The notes under the pieces were generated by a model. It saw only the letters and a list, made by a program, of their open reading frames with translations, did no database searches and was not told the origin of the DNA. This document shows positions 44,217 to 53,822 of a stretch of 64,000 bases of DNA, one piece after another. Position 1 is the first letter of the stretch, and every line of letters starts with the position of its first letter. The position numbers and the translations under genes are program-made. The DNA lies in NCBI GenBank assembly GCA_902768125.1, contig CACXKA010000008.1, forward strand, positions 1 through 64,000, given 5' to 3'. The DNA comes from an uncultured Bacteroidales bacterium (lineage in GTDB: Bacteria; Bacteroidota; Bacteroidia; Bacteroidales; Bacteroidaceae).

Positions 44217-45337
44217 GTCTGTTGAGGATTCTTAATCCTACGAACCCATGAACGCAAGGTGTCTCGAACTAAAATCCAAAGAGCTGTGACAAAGACGAAG
44301 AGGAATGTCCAACCCAATGCCACCACAATCTTAGGCGTACTGGATGGCTTGGTCGAAATGCTGGCAGGTTGGATGATGGTGAAGGATGGGGTTGCCTCCT
44401 GCACCTTCGCCTTGGATGCCTCATACTGCTGAACCATCTGAGAATACACGTTATAAGCTGTCTGCATCTGATTCTCCAAATCATCACGCTCTGCCTTGAT
44501 GGTGGTCAGGAACGGATTCTGGTGTTCGTCTGTATAGCGAGCATATTTCTGCTCCAGCTTCTTGTACTCTTGTCGCGATTCCTCAACAAGACCCTGATAG
44601 TATTCCATATCGTGCCTTGCCTTCTTGGTGCGGTATGCGATGATTTCCTGCTGAAGACGTTCACGAACACTATCCACCAAGGTGGCTGATACGAGAGGGT
44701 CTTGAGTGGTCGCACTCAAGGTGATGAGTTGATCACTCTTATTGACAAAGGCAGAAACCATGCTTGTCTGCACCTTGCTGACCACTTTTTCTTGGTCTAA
44801 TGACAGATAGAAAGGATCAATCTTGTCAGATGATTGCTTGAAGGGGTTCGTCACAAACATAGAAACGATAGACCTAACACCCGATTGCACCCATTGAATA
44901 GGATACTCGCTCCACGATTTCTTCTGAACGTTCTCAATATAGTCATAGAGGTTCGTCTGAACGGTGCTGTCCAACGTGGTCACCTGCACATCAAACAGCC
45001 CCACAACGAAAGGCGTCGATTCTATCATCTGAGGATAAAGCTCTGGATAGATGGCATCGGTGGAACTGGCACCAAGGTTGATACCTGCCAACGAGGCCAG
45101 GCTTCCCATCTTACCACTCAATCCTGCCTCACTCGCCATCTCGGGTGCCAAGACCACGGTGGAGGTCCAAGTCTTCAAGGTGCCCAACGCAAATATCACA
45201 CCCAACACCGCACCTATGATAGCACTTTTGTAAAGTGTCTTGCGATGCACATATAATTTGTGAGCCAACATGATCAAGGAGTCCTGATTCAATATTGGTT
45301 TACCTTCTGTCTTCTTGTCGATTTCATTCTCTGCCAT
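44210..45337 (-). CDS. Wzz-like chain-length determinant protein
   Basis: 375 residues. There are two membrane helices (about 38-58 and 340-360) around a large periplasmic coiled-coil region. The proline-rich end of that region (IIQPASISTKPSSTPK) just before the second helix is the Wzz hallmark. The N-terminus (INQDSLIMLAHKL-like) is cytoplasmic. There is no kinase domain and no separate Wzc kinase gene in the window. It sets polymer length with Wzy. Confidence 0.88.
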   Translation of the reverse strand: MAENEIDKKTEGKPILNQDSLIMLAHKLYVHRKTLYKSAIIGAVLGVIFALGTLKTWTSTVVLAPEMASEAGLSGKMGSLASLAGINLGASSTDAIYPELYPQMIESTPFVVGLFDVQVTTLDSTVQTNLYDYIENVQKKSWSEYPIQWVQSGVRSIVSMFVTNPFKQSSDKIDPFYLSLDQEKVVSKVQTSMVSAFVNKSDQLITLSATTQDPLVSATLVDSVRERLQQEIIAYRTKKARHDMEYYQGLVEESRQEYKKLEQKYARYTDEHQNPFLTTIKAERDDLENQMQTAYNVYSQMVQQYEASKAKVQEATPSFTIIQPASISTKPSSTPKIVVALGWTFLFVFVTALWILVRDTLRSWVRRIKNPQQTC

Positions 45338-45380
45338 AGAATTACCTTTTTACGTTCTAAAAACATCTAACACCCATCGC

Positions 45381-46511
45381 TTAGAGGTCGTTCACCACCT
45401 CCATCGCCCGCTCTATCACCTTATGCATGTCGTAGTATTTATACTCGGCAAGACGACCGCCAAAGATGACTTTAGTCTGAGCATCTGCAAGCGTCTTATA
45501 CTTGGCATAAAGCGCTGAGTTTGTATTGTCGTTGACGGGATAGTAAGGCTCGTCGCCTGGTTGCCACTCCTTACTGTACTCACGGGAAATGACCGTATCG
45601 GGACATGCTTCCAAATCCGCGCCAAACATCTCGAAGTGCTTATGCTCGATAATGCGGGTATATGGGGTTTCGGCATCGGTGTAGTTCACCACCGCATTGC
45701 CCTGATAGTTTGTCACGCCCTCCAACAACTCCGTTTCGAAGGACACGGTACGATATTGAAGATGCCCGTACTGGTAGTTAAAGAAACGGTCTATCTCTCC
45801 TGTATAAATCACACGATCAGCACACGCATCCCACGTCACCTTCTGATCAAGATAGTCAATGCCGAGACGGACGTCACAGCCTTCGAGCATCTTCTCCACC
45901 AACTTAGTATAACCTCCTTCAGGAATACCCTGATACTTATCATTGAAGTAGTTGTTGTCGAAAGTGAAGCGAACAGGAAGGCGTTTGATGATGAAGGCAG
46001 GTAAATCGGTACACTTACGTCCCCATTGTTTTTGGGTATAACCCTGAATCAAAGCTTCGTAGATGTCCTTTCCAATCAAGCTGATGGCCTGTTCTTCCAG
46101 ATTTTGTGGATTCTCAGTATGATATTCCTTTTTCTGCTCCTCAATCTTTGCCTTTGCCTCCTCGGGGGTCTTCACACCCCACATTTGGTAGAAGGTATTC
46201 ATATTGAAAGGTAGGTTGTAGAGCTTGCCCTTATAGTTGGCCACAGGAGAATTGGTGTAGCGATTGAACTCCACGAAACTGTTCACGAAGTCCCAAACCT
46301 TCTTGTTGCTAGTATGGAAAATATGTGCGCCATATTGATGCACATTGATGCCGTTCACCTGCTTCGTATAGACGTTGCCACCAATATGGTCACGCTTGTC
46401 TATCAAAAGAATGGAATACCCTTTCTTTTTCAAAAGATAGGCGGAAACAGCACCAAAGAGACCTGTGCCAACAATCAAGAAATCATATTTCTTCTCCATA
46501 CCTATCATCAT
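45381..46511 (-). CDS. glf: UDP-galactopyranose mutase
   Basis: 376 residues, the usual length; residue 5 (46499) is an alternative start. FAD-binding GTGLFGAVSAYLL at the N-terminus, followed by GGNVYTKQVNGINVHQYGAHIFHTS, read as two parts, identifies the family. Later conserved segments include YTQKQWGR and RYTNSPV. The enzyme turns UDP-galactopyranose into UDP-galactofuranose, so the polysaccharide built here probably contains galactofuranose. Its ATG overlaps the TGA of the wza-like gene. Confidence 0.95.
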   Translation of the reverse strand: MMIGMEKKYDFLIVGTGLFGAVSAYLLKKKGYSILLIDKRDHIGGNVYTKQVNGINVHQYGAHIFHTSNKKVWDFVNSFVEFNRYTNSPVANYKGKLYNLPFNMNTFYQMWGVKTPEEAKAKIEEQKKEYHTENPQNLEEQAISLIGKDIYEALIQGYTQKQWGRKCTDLPAFIIKRLPVRFTFDNNYFNDKYQGIPEGGYTKLVEKMLEGCDVRLGIDYLDQKVTWDACADRVIYTGEIDRFFNYQYGHLQYRTVSFETELLEGVTNYQGNAVVNYTDAETPYTRIIEHKHFEMFGADLEACPDTVISREYSKEWQPGDEPYYPVNDNTNSALYAKYKTLADAQTKVIFGGRLAEYKYYDMHKVIERAMEVVNDL

Positions 46512-49075
46512 TTAAGAATGTTTGCAATGGTCACCATCATGGTTGCGATGGATGCTGCAGACGTTCCCATTGCAGCATATTCTGCTGTCGTCATCTTGTT
46601 CTTCTGTTTCTTCGATGGCACCACAATGGTACAACCTGGCTCCACCGCCCTCTTGCTTCGGTGATTCAACAATTCCACCGCTCCATTCATATAGATAGCA
46701 TATACACGTTTCTTTCTTGCATTATCACCATATCCGCCAGCACGTTTGATGTAGTAATTAAGGGATTCACCTTTCTTATAGTTCATGGAAACGGGGTACA
46801 TCACGTCACCACTGATTTTCACAATCGAAGAGTATTGAGGAACAATCACCCTATCGCCCTCTCTCAACACAATATCCTCCTCACAACCAGGATTCTTCAA
46901 GGCCTTCTCCAAATCGATGGAGACTGGAAATGCTGTACCGATATCCAGTTTCATCATCAACAAGGAATCTGCTCGGTTGAAATCAAAATTTTTGTTTTCG
47001 CTCTGCATTGACTCTTCATAAAGAGTAATCTGTGAAGCTCTAAGAGAAGCTTCTTGCTGCTGTCTTTCCTCGTCTGTCATCTTTCTCTCCAGACGGGCGC
47101 CCTTGGCATAACCCAGAGAACTCAGTCCTCCTGCTGCCTTCACAAGGTCACTCAACTTATAGCTCTTGCTCGTCATCGCGTACTCTCCTGCAAAATTGAC
47201 TGCTCCAGAGATGTTCACATTCTGTTGCTCTGAGTAAGAAGGACTTTTACGAACAGCCACTTGGTCATAAGGTTGCAACGTAAAACCAGGCTCTCCATCT
47301 ACCACAAAACCATCCTTCAGAGCAAACGTGAATGTCTCTGCCATGTTTTCGTTGTCCACCATTGCATTTGAATCATCGATACGCCTAAACACATCCACTT
47401 TCGCGGTTGATGCTGCATCAGTCAAACCACCTGCCTGAAGCACAAGATCTTCCACCGTCATGTTGTCGGCATACATATAAAGACCGGGATAGTTCACTTC
47501 GCCCGTGATGGACAAGGTTCGTTCACCGATCATATCTGTCTTACTTGGAATAAACAATACATCGTTCTTACGCAATGGGATGTCTGCCACCGTTCCGTTC
47601 ATAATTCCCTGAATGTCAACAGCCAGCACTTCAAGTGTCAAGTCATCCTTCTGGCGGTGCATCACAGCACGATTGGTGAACGCATCTTCTCGTAATCCTT
47701 CTGCTGCCTTTACCAAATCCCTAACAGAACTGATTTCGCCTCCAACTTCATACATACCGCTGTGGAATACGGCACCACGCACTTCCACCATATTTGAATA
47801 ACGTGCCACCACACTATCAACCGTAATAGAGTCTCCGTCAGCAAGCGTGAAGTTACTCCAATCAAACTCACCAACCGTGTGGATAGAATACTCAGCACCA
47901 TCCTTACGTGTCACTCGAATACTTTTCTTGTATGCATCTCCAGTAAAACCACCTGTATAGCGAAGTAAAGTGGAAAGAGATTCATCCCTCTTCATCTCAT
48001 AGAACATTGGGCGCTTCACCTTGCCTCGTACTTCCACCAATGCATCGTATGGACCTACGATCACGATGTCATTGTCATTCAAACGTACATCACCACGTGC
48101 ATTGCCATTGAGAAGATAGTCATACACGTCTATCGAAGAAATAACACGACCCTGGCGATACACCTTGATGTCGCGCAATGTACCAATATCATTTATACCA
48201 CCTGCTGCATAAAGAGCATTAAATGCAGAAGAGAGGGAACTCAAAGTGTAAGTACCTGGCACATTCACTTCACCCATCACCTGCACCTGAATACTACGCG
48301 TACCGCCCACCGAAAGAGAGATGCTCGAATCGGCATAGAAGCGTCCCAGACGTGAACGGAGATAAGCAGTCGCTTCTGAGATGCTCAAACCACCAAGTTT
48401 ACAAGGACCTACGCCCTCTATCACCACGACGCCATCAGGAGAAATAACATCAGTGAATGATTCCTGAGAAGCTCCCCAAATATCAATAACCACCTCATCA
48501 CCTGCACCCAGACGATAGTTCGTCGGAGTCGCCATATTCATGTTTGGCTGGAATGTCAACATCTGGTTATTGAAAATATTACGTCCAAACACCTGATTTT
48601 GGTAATCATCTTCCTTGAAATAGTTCTGATAATAAATGAGGGAGTCAATATCCATAAACCCGATTTCATCATTCAAGGCTTGTTCACGCTCCTCTCGAGT
48701 TCCATTCATGTTTCGTTGGATTCTCGATTGCGACTGAATCATATATTGATTCTGCCTCTGGTTCTGTTCACCACGATCCTGCCTATCCTGACGCAAACGG
48801 TCTTGGGTCTTCTGGGCATTCCGTCCCGTCAAGTCCGAAGCACCCATATTTTGTTTTTCTGCCTCATATTTCTTTCTGATACGACGCAATTGCTCCGTCG
48901 TCACGCCCTTTTGCAGAAGTTTGGTCACAATTTGCTGCTGTGTGGAACCCTTCTCCTGCTCTTGCTGCACATACGTTATCACCTGTTCATCCGTCATGGA
49001 CTGGGAAAAAACAGGCAGACTTATCGCAAATAGTCCTGCAATAAAGACAATTTTCTTGATAAAAGACACCTTCAT
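46508..49075 (-). CDS. Wza-like polysaccharide export protein with SLBB domains
   Basis: 855 residues with a signal peptide (ends near FSQS, residue 25). A Gln/Arg-rich N-terminal helical part (30-130) is followed by the polysaccharide export (PES) domain (NYRLGAGDEVVIDIWG, about 180-260). Then come several SLBB repeats (VQVMGEVNVPGTYTL; VEVRGAVFHSGMYEV; LSITGEVNYPGLYMY; VNISGAVNFAGEYAM; VKISGDVMYPVSM). A membrane segment lies at the very C-terminus. It forms the outer-membrane or periplasmic export channel. The SLBB count is higher than in E. coli Wza (379 residues), as usual in Bacteroidetes. Confidence 0.93.
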   Translation of the reverse strand: MKVSFIKKIVFIAGLFAISLPVFSQSMTDEQVITYVQQEQEKGSTQQQIVTKLLQKGVTTEQLRRIRKKYEAEKQNMGASDLTGRNAQKTQDRLRQDRQDRGEQNQRQNQYMIQSQSRIQRNMNGTREEREQALNDEIGFMDIDSLIYYQNYFKEDDYQNQVFGRNIFNNQMLTFQPNMNMATPTNYRLGAGDEVVIDIWGASQESFTDVISPDGVVVIEGVGPCKLGGLSISEATAYLRSRLGRFYADSSISLSVGGTRSIQVQVMGEVNVPGTYTLSSLSSAFNALYAAGGINDIGTLRDIKVYRQGRVISSIDVYDYLLNGNARGDVRLNDNDIVIVGPYDALVEVRGKVKRPMFYEMKRDESLSTLLRYTGGFTGDAYKKSIRVTRKDGAEYSIHTVGEFDWSNFTLADGDSITVDSVVARYSNMVEVRGAVFHSGMYEVGGEISSVRDLVKAAEGLREDAFTNRAVMHRQKDDLTLEVLAVDIQGIMNGTVADIPLRKNDVLFIPSKTDMIGERTLSITGEVNYPGLYMYADNMTVEDLVLQAGGLTDAASTAKVDVFRRIDDSNAMVDNENMAETFTFALKDGFVVDGEPGFTLQPYDQVAVRKSPSYSEQQNVNISGAVNFAGEYAMTSKSYKLSDLVKAAGGLSSLGYAKGARLERKMTDEERQQQEASLRASQITLYEESMQSENKNFDFNRADSLLMMKLDIGTAFPVSIDLEKALKNPGCEEDIVLREGDRVIVPQYSSIVKISGDVMYPVSMNYKKGESLNYYIKRAGGYGDNARKKRVYAIYMNGAVELLNHRSKRAVEPGCTIVVPSKKQKNKMTTAEYAAMGTSAASIATMMVTIANILK

Positions 49076-49094
49076 GGCGTTGGTATATTAAGAT

Positions 49095-49706
49095 TTAGAT
49101 ATTAAACACTGTTTTCAATATGATTTTGGCATCAAGCCACAAGCTGCGGTTTCTCAGATAGTCAAGATCCATATCAAGCCTTTTCAACATTTTCTCCAGC
49201 GTATCAGTATAACCGTTCTCGATAGTCGCCTGCGAGGTGACGCCAGGAGCGGAAAGATACAGCAACTTATAATCTGGATTCTTCTCCATAATCTTGTCGA
49301 TAAAGAACTGACGCTCGGGACGATAACCCACAAAAGACATATCCCCCTTCAAAACGTTCCATATCTGAGGTAGTTCATCTAAATGGTGTCTGCGCAAGGT
49401 CTTGCCAAACTCCGTCAGACGAGGGTCGTCTTCCTGTTCAAGCTGAGGAACGCCGTCTTTCTCAGCATCCACCACCATCGTACGGAACTTGTAAATCTTG
49501 AACGGCTTGCCTCCCTTTCCAATGCGTTCCTGACTATAAATGACAGGTCCGGACGCACTCATTCTTTGTCGGATGTATATATATAGGAAAACTGGAGATA
49601 ACACAATCAGCAGAAACATTGCGCCCACAACATCTCCTACACGCTTCAACGACCTCTCCAGACCATTCATTCCATCTATATTCGTCGGCTCTTTCTCTTG
49701 ACTCAT
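49095..49706 (-). CDS. Short PglC-like sugar transferase
   Basis: 203 residues: one membrane helix (about 28-50) directly followed by the bacterial sugar transferase domain (VIYSQERIGKGGKPFKIYKF, RTMVVDAE, RRHHLDELPQIWN, VGYRPER). This monotopic short form matches PglC/WcaJ catalytic cores. It adds the first phospho-sugar to undecaprenyl phosphate. It is the first gene of the leftward polysaccharide operon, 20 bases before the wza-like gene. A TAACTTTG box lies at 49787-49794. Confidence 0.9.
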   Translation of the reverse strand: MSQEKEPTNIDGMNGLERSLKRVGDVVGAMFLLIVLSPVFLYIYIRQRMSASGPVIYSQERIGKGGKPFKIYKFRTMVVDAEKDGVPQLEQEDDPRLTEFGKTLRRHHLDELPQIWNVLKGDMSFVGYRPERQFFIDKIMEKNPDYKLLYLSAPGVTSQATIENGYTDTLEKMLKRLDMDLDYLRNRSLWLDAKIILKTVFNI

Positions 49707-49917
49707 CTATTTTTCTTTATCCTTATATATGTAATATATAACGATTTCACTTTACGTTTATTATACCTTTATTTACAAAAATCGGACAAAGTTAGCAATA
49801 AATTGCGGATTAATGGCATTTATGCAAGGTTTTTTACTTAAATTCGCATCCAAATGGGATACAGCCCCTTATTCAAGCTGTATCTGCCACAAAAAAGAAC
49901 TAATAACCTACCATCAC

Positions 49918-51150
49918 ATGAATATCGTTGAACGATTTTTGAAGTATGTCTCCTACGACACGCAGTCATCAGAAGAAACCGGCACCACCCCTTCCACGGA
50001 AAAACAGTATATCTTTGCACAATATCTAAAAGAGGAACTGATAGCAGAGGGTTTGCAGAATGTGGAGCTGGATGAGTTGGGCTATCTTTATGCAACCTTG
50101 CCTGCCAACACAGACAAACCTGTGCCCACTATCGGTTTCATAGCCCACATGGACACCAGCCCCGACGCATCGGGCAAAAATGTGAAACCACACATTGTGT
50201 ACAATTACAACGGGGGTGACATCGTCCTCTCTGAAGGCATCATCACTTCACCCACGAAATTCCCAGAACTGTTCAACCACAAAGGAGAAGACCTTATTGT
50301 GACGGATGGTACCACCCTACTCGGAGCCGACGACAAGGCCGGGATTGCTGAAATCGTTCAAGCGATGGTTTATTTGCAACAGCATCCTGAGATAAAGCAT
50401 GGGAAAATCCGCATTGGATTTAATCCCGATGAAGAAATCGGACTGGGTGCCCATCATTTTGATGTGGAGAAGTTTGGATGTGATTTTGCTTACACGATGG
50501 ATGGTAGCGAGGTAGGTGAAATAGAGTTTGAGAACTTCAATGCCGCCTCAGCCAAAATCACGATTCAAGGTTGCTCAGTTCATCCTGGTTATGCAAAGGA
50601 TAAAATGGTGAATGCCGCCCGCATCGCCACCGAATTGGTCGGTATGCTACCTGCGAACGAAACACCTGAAACCACAGAAGGGTATGAGGGATTTTTCCAT
50701 CTCACCAACATCAACGGCAATTGCGAGAAGGCGCAACTGTCCTTCATCATCCGCGACCACGACCAAAAGTGTTTCGAGAATAGAAAGGTGAAAATATCTG
50801 CTATTGTGAAAATTATCAACAAGAAATACGGTAAAAATGTAGCCCTGCTAGAGCTCAATGATCAGTACTACAACATGCGCGAAAAGTTGGAAGACAAGAT
50901 GTACATCATCGACATCGCCAAGCAAGCCATCTCAGCCGCGGGCATAACTCCAGTAGTCCGTGCTATCCGGGGAGGAACCGATGGAGCGCAACTCTCTTTT
51001 CGTGGACTTCCATGCCCTAACATTTTCGCTGGCGGACTCAACTTTCACGGGCCTTATGAGTTCTGTTCTGTGCAGAGCATGGAGAAGGCAATGATGACCG
51101 TTGTGAACATCTGTCAAATAGCAGCAAAAGACTACAACGTACAGCAGTAA
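49918..51150 (+). CDS. pepT: Peptidase T (tripeptidase)
   Basis: 410 residues from ATG 49918, in line with known PepT; the frame is open 35 codons upstream but lacks similarity. M20 motifs: [14 protein letters not shown] (metal-binding His/Asp), [26 protein letters not shown] and a late [10 protein letters not shown] region. It is a cytoplasmic zinc aminotripeptidase. It is transcribed away from the polysaccharide operon and ends in a strong hairpin. Confidence 0.95.
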   Translation: MNIVERFLKYVSYDTQSSEETGTTPSTEKQYIFAQYLKEELIAEGLQNVELDELGYLYATLPANTDKPVPTIGFIAHMDTSPDASGKNVKPHIVYNYNGGDIVLSEGIITSPTKFPELFNHKGEDLIVTDGTTLLGADDKAGIAEIVQAMVYLQQHPEIKHGKIRIGFNPDEEIGLGAHHFDVEKFGCDFAYTMDGSEVGEIEFENFNAASAKITIQGCSVHPGYAKDKMVNAARIATELVGMLPANETPETTEGYEGFFHLTNINGNCEKAQLSFIIRDHDQKCFENRKVKISAIVKIINKKYGKNVALLELNDQYYNMREKLEDKMYIIDIAKQAISAAGITPVVRAIRGGTDGAQLSFRGLPCPNIFAGGLNFHGPYEFCSVQSMEKAMMTVVNICQIAAKDYNVQQ

Positions 51151-51213
51151 AAACAACGCCGTTGTTTCGAACAAACAACGGCGTACAAACGTCGAAACAA
51201 CGGTGTTGTTTTT
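51147..51213. terminator. Large terminator hairpin between pepT and the S4 protein gene
   Basis: The arms 51147-51168 and 51190-51211 (AAAACAACGCCGTTGTTTCG paired with CGAAACAACGGTGTTGTTTT) match with a single mismatch, with extra nested repeats of AACAACGGCG. The T-run on the right and A-run on the left let it terminate both convergent genes. Confidence 0.85.
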
Positions 51214-51222
51214 TTAACGGCA

Positions 51223-51648
51223 TTATATATCTTCTTCGTCCTCATCATCGAAGTCAAAATCAAAGTCGCCAAAGAAGGCTGGTTGGATGAAGTCATCCAA
51301 TTCACGACGTTCTTTTTTGGTGGGGCGTCCTGTGCCACGTGCCCTACCTACGAAACCGCTAATGCGGTTCATCTCAAGGAGCTCAAGCTGTTCCTTGGTT
51401 GTCACATTCTCCAACACTTCAGGTACCAACTTGGCACCCACACGATTCTGGATGGCTTGCAAAATCTTGAAAGAGTATGTAATGGGAGGCTTGCGTACTT
51501 CAATCACATCACCCTCCTTCACCATTTTCGATGCCTTTTGTTTCACACCTCCGATGGTGATGCGTCCGTTTTTACAGGCATCGGCAGCGATGGAACGTGT
51601 CTTAAAGATGCGTGCCGCCCACAACCATTTGTCAAGTCTTGCCTCCAT
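51223..51648 (-). CDS. S4-domain RNA-binding protein (Hsp15-like)
   Basis: 141 residues. The S4 domain is at the start (RLDKWLWAARIFKTRSIA, ITIGGVKQKASKMVKEGD), as in Hsp15/YrfH-like heat-shock proteins that bind stalled 50S subunits with attached peptidyl-tRNA. The C-terminus is acidic (FDFDFDDEDEEDI). It starts 1 base from the pth stop, so the pair is co-transcribed; both act on peptidyl-tRNA/ribosome problems, a fitting pairing. Confidence 0.9.
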   Translation of the reverse strand: MEARLDKWLWAARIFKTRSIAADACKNGRITIGGVKQKASKMVKEGDVIEVRKPPITYSFKILQAIQNRVGAKLVPEVLENVTTKEQLELLEMNRISGFVGRARGTGRPTKKERRELDDFIQPAFFGDFDFDFDDEDEEDI

Positions 51649-51649
51649 A

Positions 51650-52267
51650 TTACTTCTTGTTATATTGATTCATGGTACGATCCAACCCTTGAAGACAAAA
51701 ACTTTTGATCATATCGCCCACATATTCCAACTTCTCTTCAACAAGCTTATCATCTTCATCACCGAAGGCACTCAGCACGAAATCCGCTTGTGCACCTCTT
51801 GGATAATCATTACCAATACCAAACCTGATGCGAGCATAGTTTGGCGTCATCATACATGACTCGACACTTTTCAACCCGTTATGACCACCTGCACCACCAT
51901 TTCCACGCATACGAACCTTTCCCACTGGCAAGCTGAGGTCATCAACAATAATGAGCAAGTTTTCCACGGGAATCTTTTCTTGCTGTGTCCAATAACGTAC
52001 AGCCTGTCCAGACAGGTTCATATAGGTGGAAGGCTTGAGCAGAGTGATCTCCGCATTCTTCACCCGCGTCTTGGCAATCGAACCATAACGCCTGTCTTGC
52101 CATTCCGCACCCTGCTTCTTGGCAAAAGCATCCACGACACGGAAACCGATATTATGGCGAGTGCCCACATATTCGTCTCCGATATTCCCAAGACCCACTA
52201 TCAGATATTTCATACTGTAATCAACAGGTTCTGGTTTCTTCTTCCGAAATAAATCCAACAACCACAT
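51650..52267 (-). CDS. pth: Peptidyl-tRNA hydrolase
   Basis: About 205 residues from ATG 52267; an internal ATG at 52213 (MKYLIVGLGN) gives the classical 187-residue form and may be the true start. Motifs: VGLGNIGDEY, GTRHNIGFRVVD (catalytic His), KPSTYMNLSG, DDLSLPVG and GGAGGHNGLKS. The enzyme frees peptides from tRNA after abortive translation. Order rplY-pth-S4 is a familiar bacterial arrangement. Confidence 0.93.
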   Translation of the reverse strand: MWLLDLFRKKKPEPVDYSMKYLIVGLGNIGDEYVGTRHNIGFRVVDAFAKKQGAEWQDRRYGSIAKTRVKNAEITLLKPSTYMNLSGQAVRYWTQQEKIPVENLLIIVDDLSLPVGKVRMRGNGGAGGHNGLKSVESCMMTPNYARIRFGIGNDYPRGAQADFVLSAFGDEDDKLVEEKLEYVGDMIKSFCLQGLDRTMNQYNKK

Positions 52268-52346
52268 ATTTAATAAATAAAAAGAGTGTACCAAGGGTCT
52301 GACGACCGCCGATACACCCTCATAGGATTTCCTTTTTCAATCAGGA

Positions 52347-52952
52347 TTATTCTTCTGATGATTCTGCCTCAGCTGCAGCAGCACGAGCAGCACGAGTCAT
52401 ACGAACAGCACAAACGACAACTTCCTTAGAAGTGATGATTTCAAGACCCTCATAAGAAAGTTCGCCCACCTTCATGGCCTTACCAAGCCCGAGGTTCGTC
52501 ACATCAATGTCAAGTGTATCTGGGAACTGAGTGTAGAGAGCCTTAACAGCCAACTTGCGAACGTTGAGTGCCAACTTACCACCGGCACGTACACCCTCTG
52601 CAAGACCATTAAGCTTCACAGGAATCTCAAATACAACCGGCTTGTCCTCTGTAATCTGGTAGAAATCAACGTGAACTGGACGGTCGGTCACGAAATCACA
52701 CTGAAGATCCTTCAGGATAGCCTTTACTGGTGTGCCGTCAACGATGAGGTTCACGATATAAACATTAGGAGTGTAAAGAAGCTTTGCCAACTCTTTCTCG
52801 GAGATTTTGATTGACTTTGCTACAGGAAGGCCGTTCTCACCCTTCTCTACTCCATAAAATACTGCTGGAATCTGACCAGCACGACGAAGGTCACGACTTG
52901 CCTTCTTGCCATACTCAGTACGAGCCTGAGCATTGATTGTAATTTCTTTCAT
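52347..52952 (-). CDS. rplY: 50S ribosomal protein L25/Ctc
   Basis: 201 residues, the long CTC form. The N-terminal L25 domain (about 1-95) binds 5S rRNA; the C-terminal CTC domain includes PVKLNGLAEGVRAGGKL. The tail is Ala/Glu-rich. A perfect promoter (53056-53086) and a structured 100-base leader precede it, suggesting leader control. First gene of rplY-pth-S4. Confidence 0.95.
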   Translation of the reverse strand: MKEITINAQARTEYGKKASRDLRRAGQIPAVFYGVEKGENGLPVAKSIKISEKELAKLLYTPNVYIVNLIVDGTPVKAILKDLQCDFVTDRPVHVDFYQITEDKPVVFEIPVKLNGLAEGVRAGGKLALNVRKLAVKALYTQFPDTLDIDVTNLGLGKAMKVGELSYEGLEIITSKEVVVCAVRMTRAARAAAAEAESSEE

Positions 52953-52999
52953 CTTTAATTTTTGTGTTACTATAAATTAAGTCATTGGCTTAATCTGCC

Positions 53000-53040
53000 A
53001 TCACACGATGCCCTCCACAAGCGTGGGGCTTAATGTGTTG
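53000..53040 (-). promoter_or_regulatory. Structured leader of rplY
   Basis: On the minus strand, three short helices stack: AACAC with GTGTG, GCCC with GGGC, and CCAC with GTGG around a GCTT loop, interrupted by small bulges. It lies between the promoter and the ATG and has no T-run, so it is not a simple terminator. It may be an autoregulatory binding site for L25, since L25 leaders are known in gammaproteobacteria. Inference. Confidence 0.5.
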
Positions 53041-53055
53041 CCCAAAAAAGCGGCA

Positions 53056-53086
53056 CAAAGGTACGACTTTTGCCAGAAATGACAAA
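53056..53086 (-). promoter_or_regulatory. rplY promoter
   Basis: Minus strand TTTG (53083-53086), 19-base spacer, TACCTTTG (53056-53063). Confidence 0.85.
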
Positions 53087-53168
53087 AGTTTTCCCCGGAA
53101 AATTCTTTTTGTTCTTGCAATTTAGGACTTTTACTGCCGTCAGAAGCGTCTTTTGGCCCCTCCACAAA

Positions 53169-53573
53169 TCAGAAAATGTCCTTTACTTTATCCAAGAAGC
53201 TCTTCTTTTCAGCCTTCTCGTCAGCATCTTCAGCATCAGCAACAGAATCTGGAGCCACTTCATCTTCAACAGCCGACACCGTTGATTCGCTTGATGCCTC
53301 TACTGGAGCCACTGCTGGAGCATTACCCTTTGCGACATCCAGCGTTCTTGTCAAAGCATCAACAAACTTCTCGTAGTCTTCCTTATAGAGGAACAGCTTA
53401 TGCTTCTCAAACACGAAGCGAGGGTTTTCCATTGTACCCTCATTGATTTTCTTACTCTCCGTAATGGCAATATAACGGTCGCCATTTCTGCTCTGCTTCA
53501 CATCAAAATAATAGATGCGCTTGCCCGCCTTGATACTCTCTGAGTAAACCAAGTCTTTGTCTGTATCACCCAT
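53169..53573 (-). CDS. PUR-alpha-like DNA/RNA-binding protein (DUF3276)
   Basis: 134 residues. KAGKRIYYFDVKQSRNGDRY followed by ITESKK and FVFEKHKLFLYKEDYEKFVDAL form a PUR repeat, known from Bacteroidetes DUF3276 proteins and from Borrelia and eukaryotic PUR-alpha. It binds single-stranded nucleic acids. The C-terminal third is acidic and Ala/Val-rich (APAVAPVEASSESTVSAVED) and ends in a basic-hydrophobic helix (KKSFLDKVKDIF). Single gene. Confidence 0.88.
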   Translation of the reverse strand: MGDTDKDLVYSESIKAGKRIYYFDVKQSRNGDRYIAITESKKINEGTMENPRFVFEKHKLFLYKEDYEKFVDALTRTLDVAKGNAPAVAPVEASSESTVSAVEDEVAPDSVADAEDADEKAEKKSFLDKVKDIF

Positions 53574-53822
53574 ATTATCTTTTATTATTTGTATGTAAAT
53601 TCAAAATTTGCTACAAAATTGTTACTTTTTTTTCGTTTATACAAGATTTTGAGCTGTTTTTTTTCATTTTCGTATAATCATTCCAGCAAAAAGACCTTTT
53701 TTTCAAAGAAATTCCCTAAATTTGCACTCAAATTGTTTACAACATCAAACAAAAACAAAAGACACAAATTTATTTATTATCAATACAAAAAAGAAACACA
53801 CAAAAAAAGAGTTTTTTGACTT

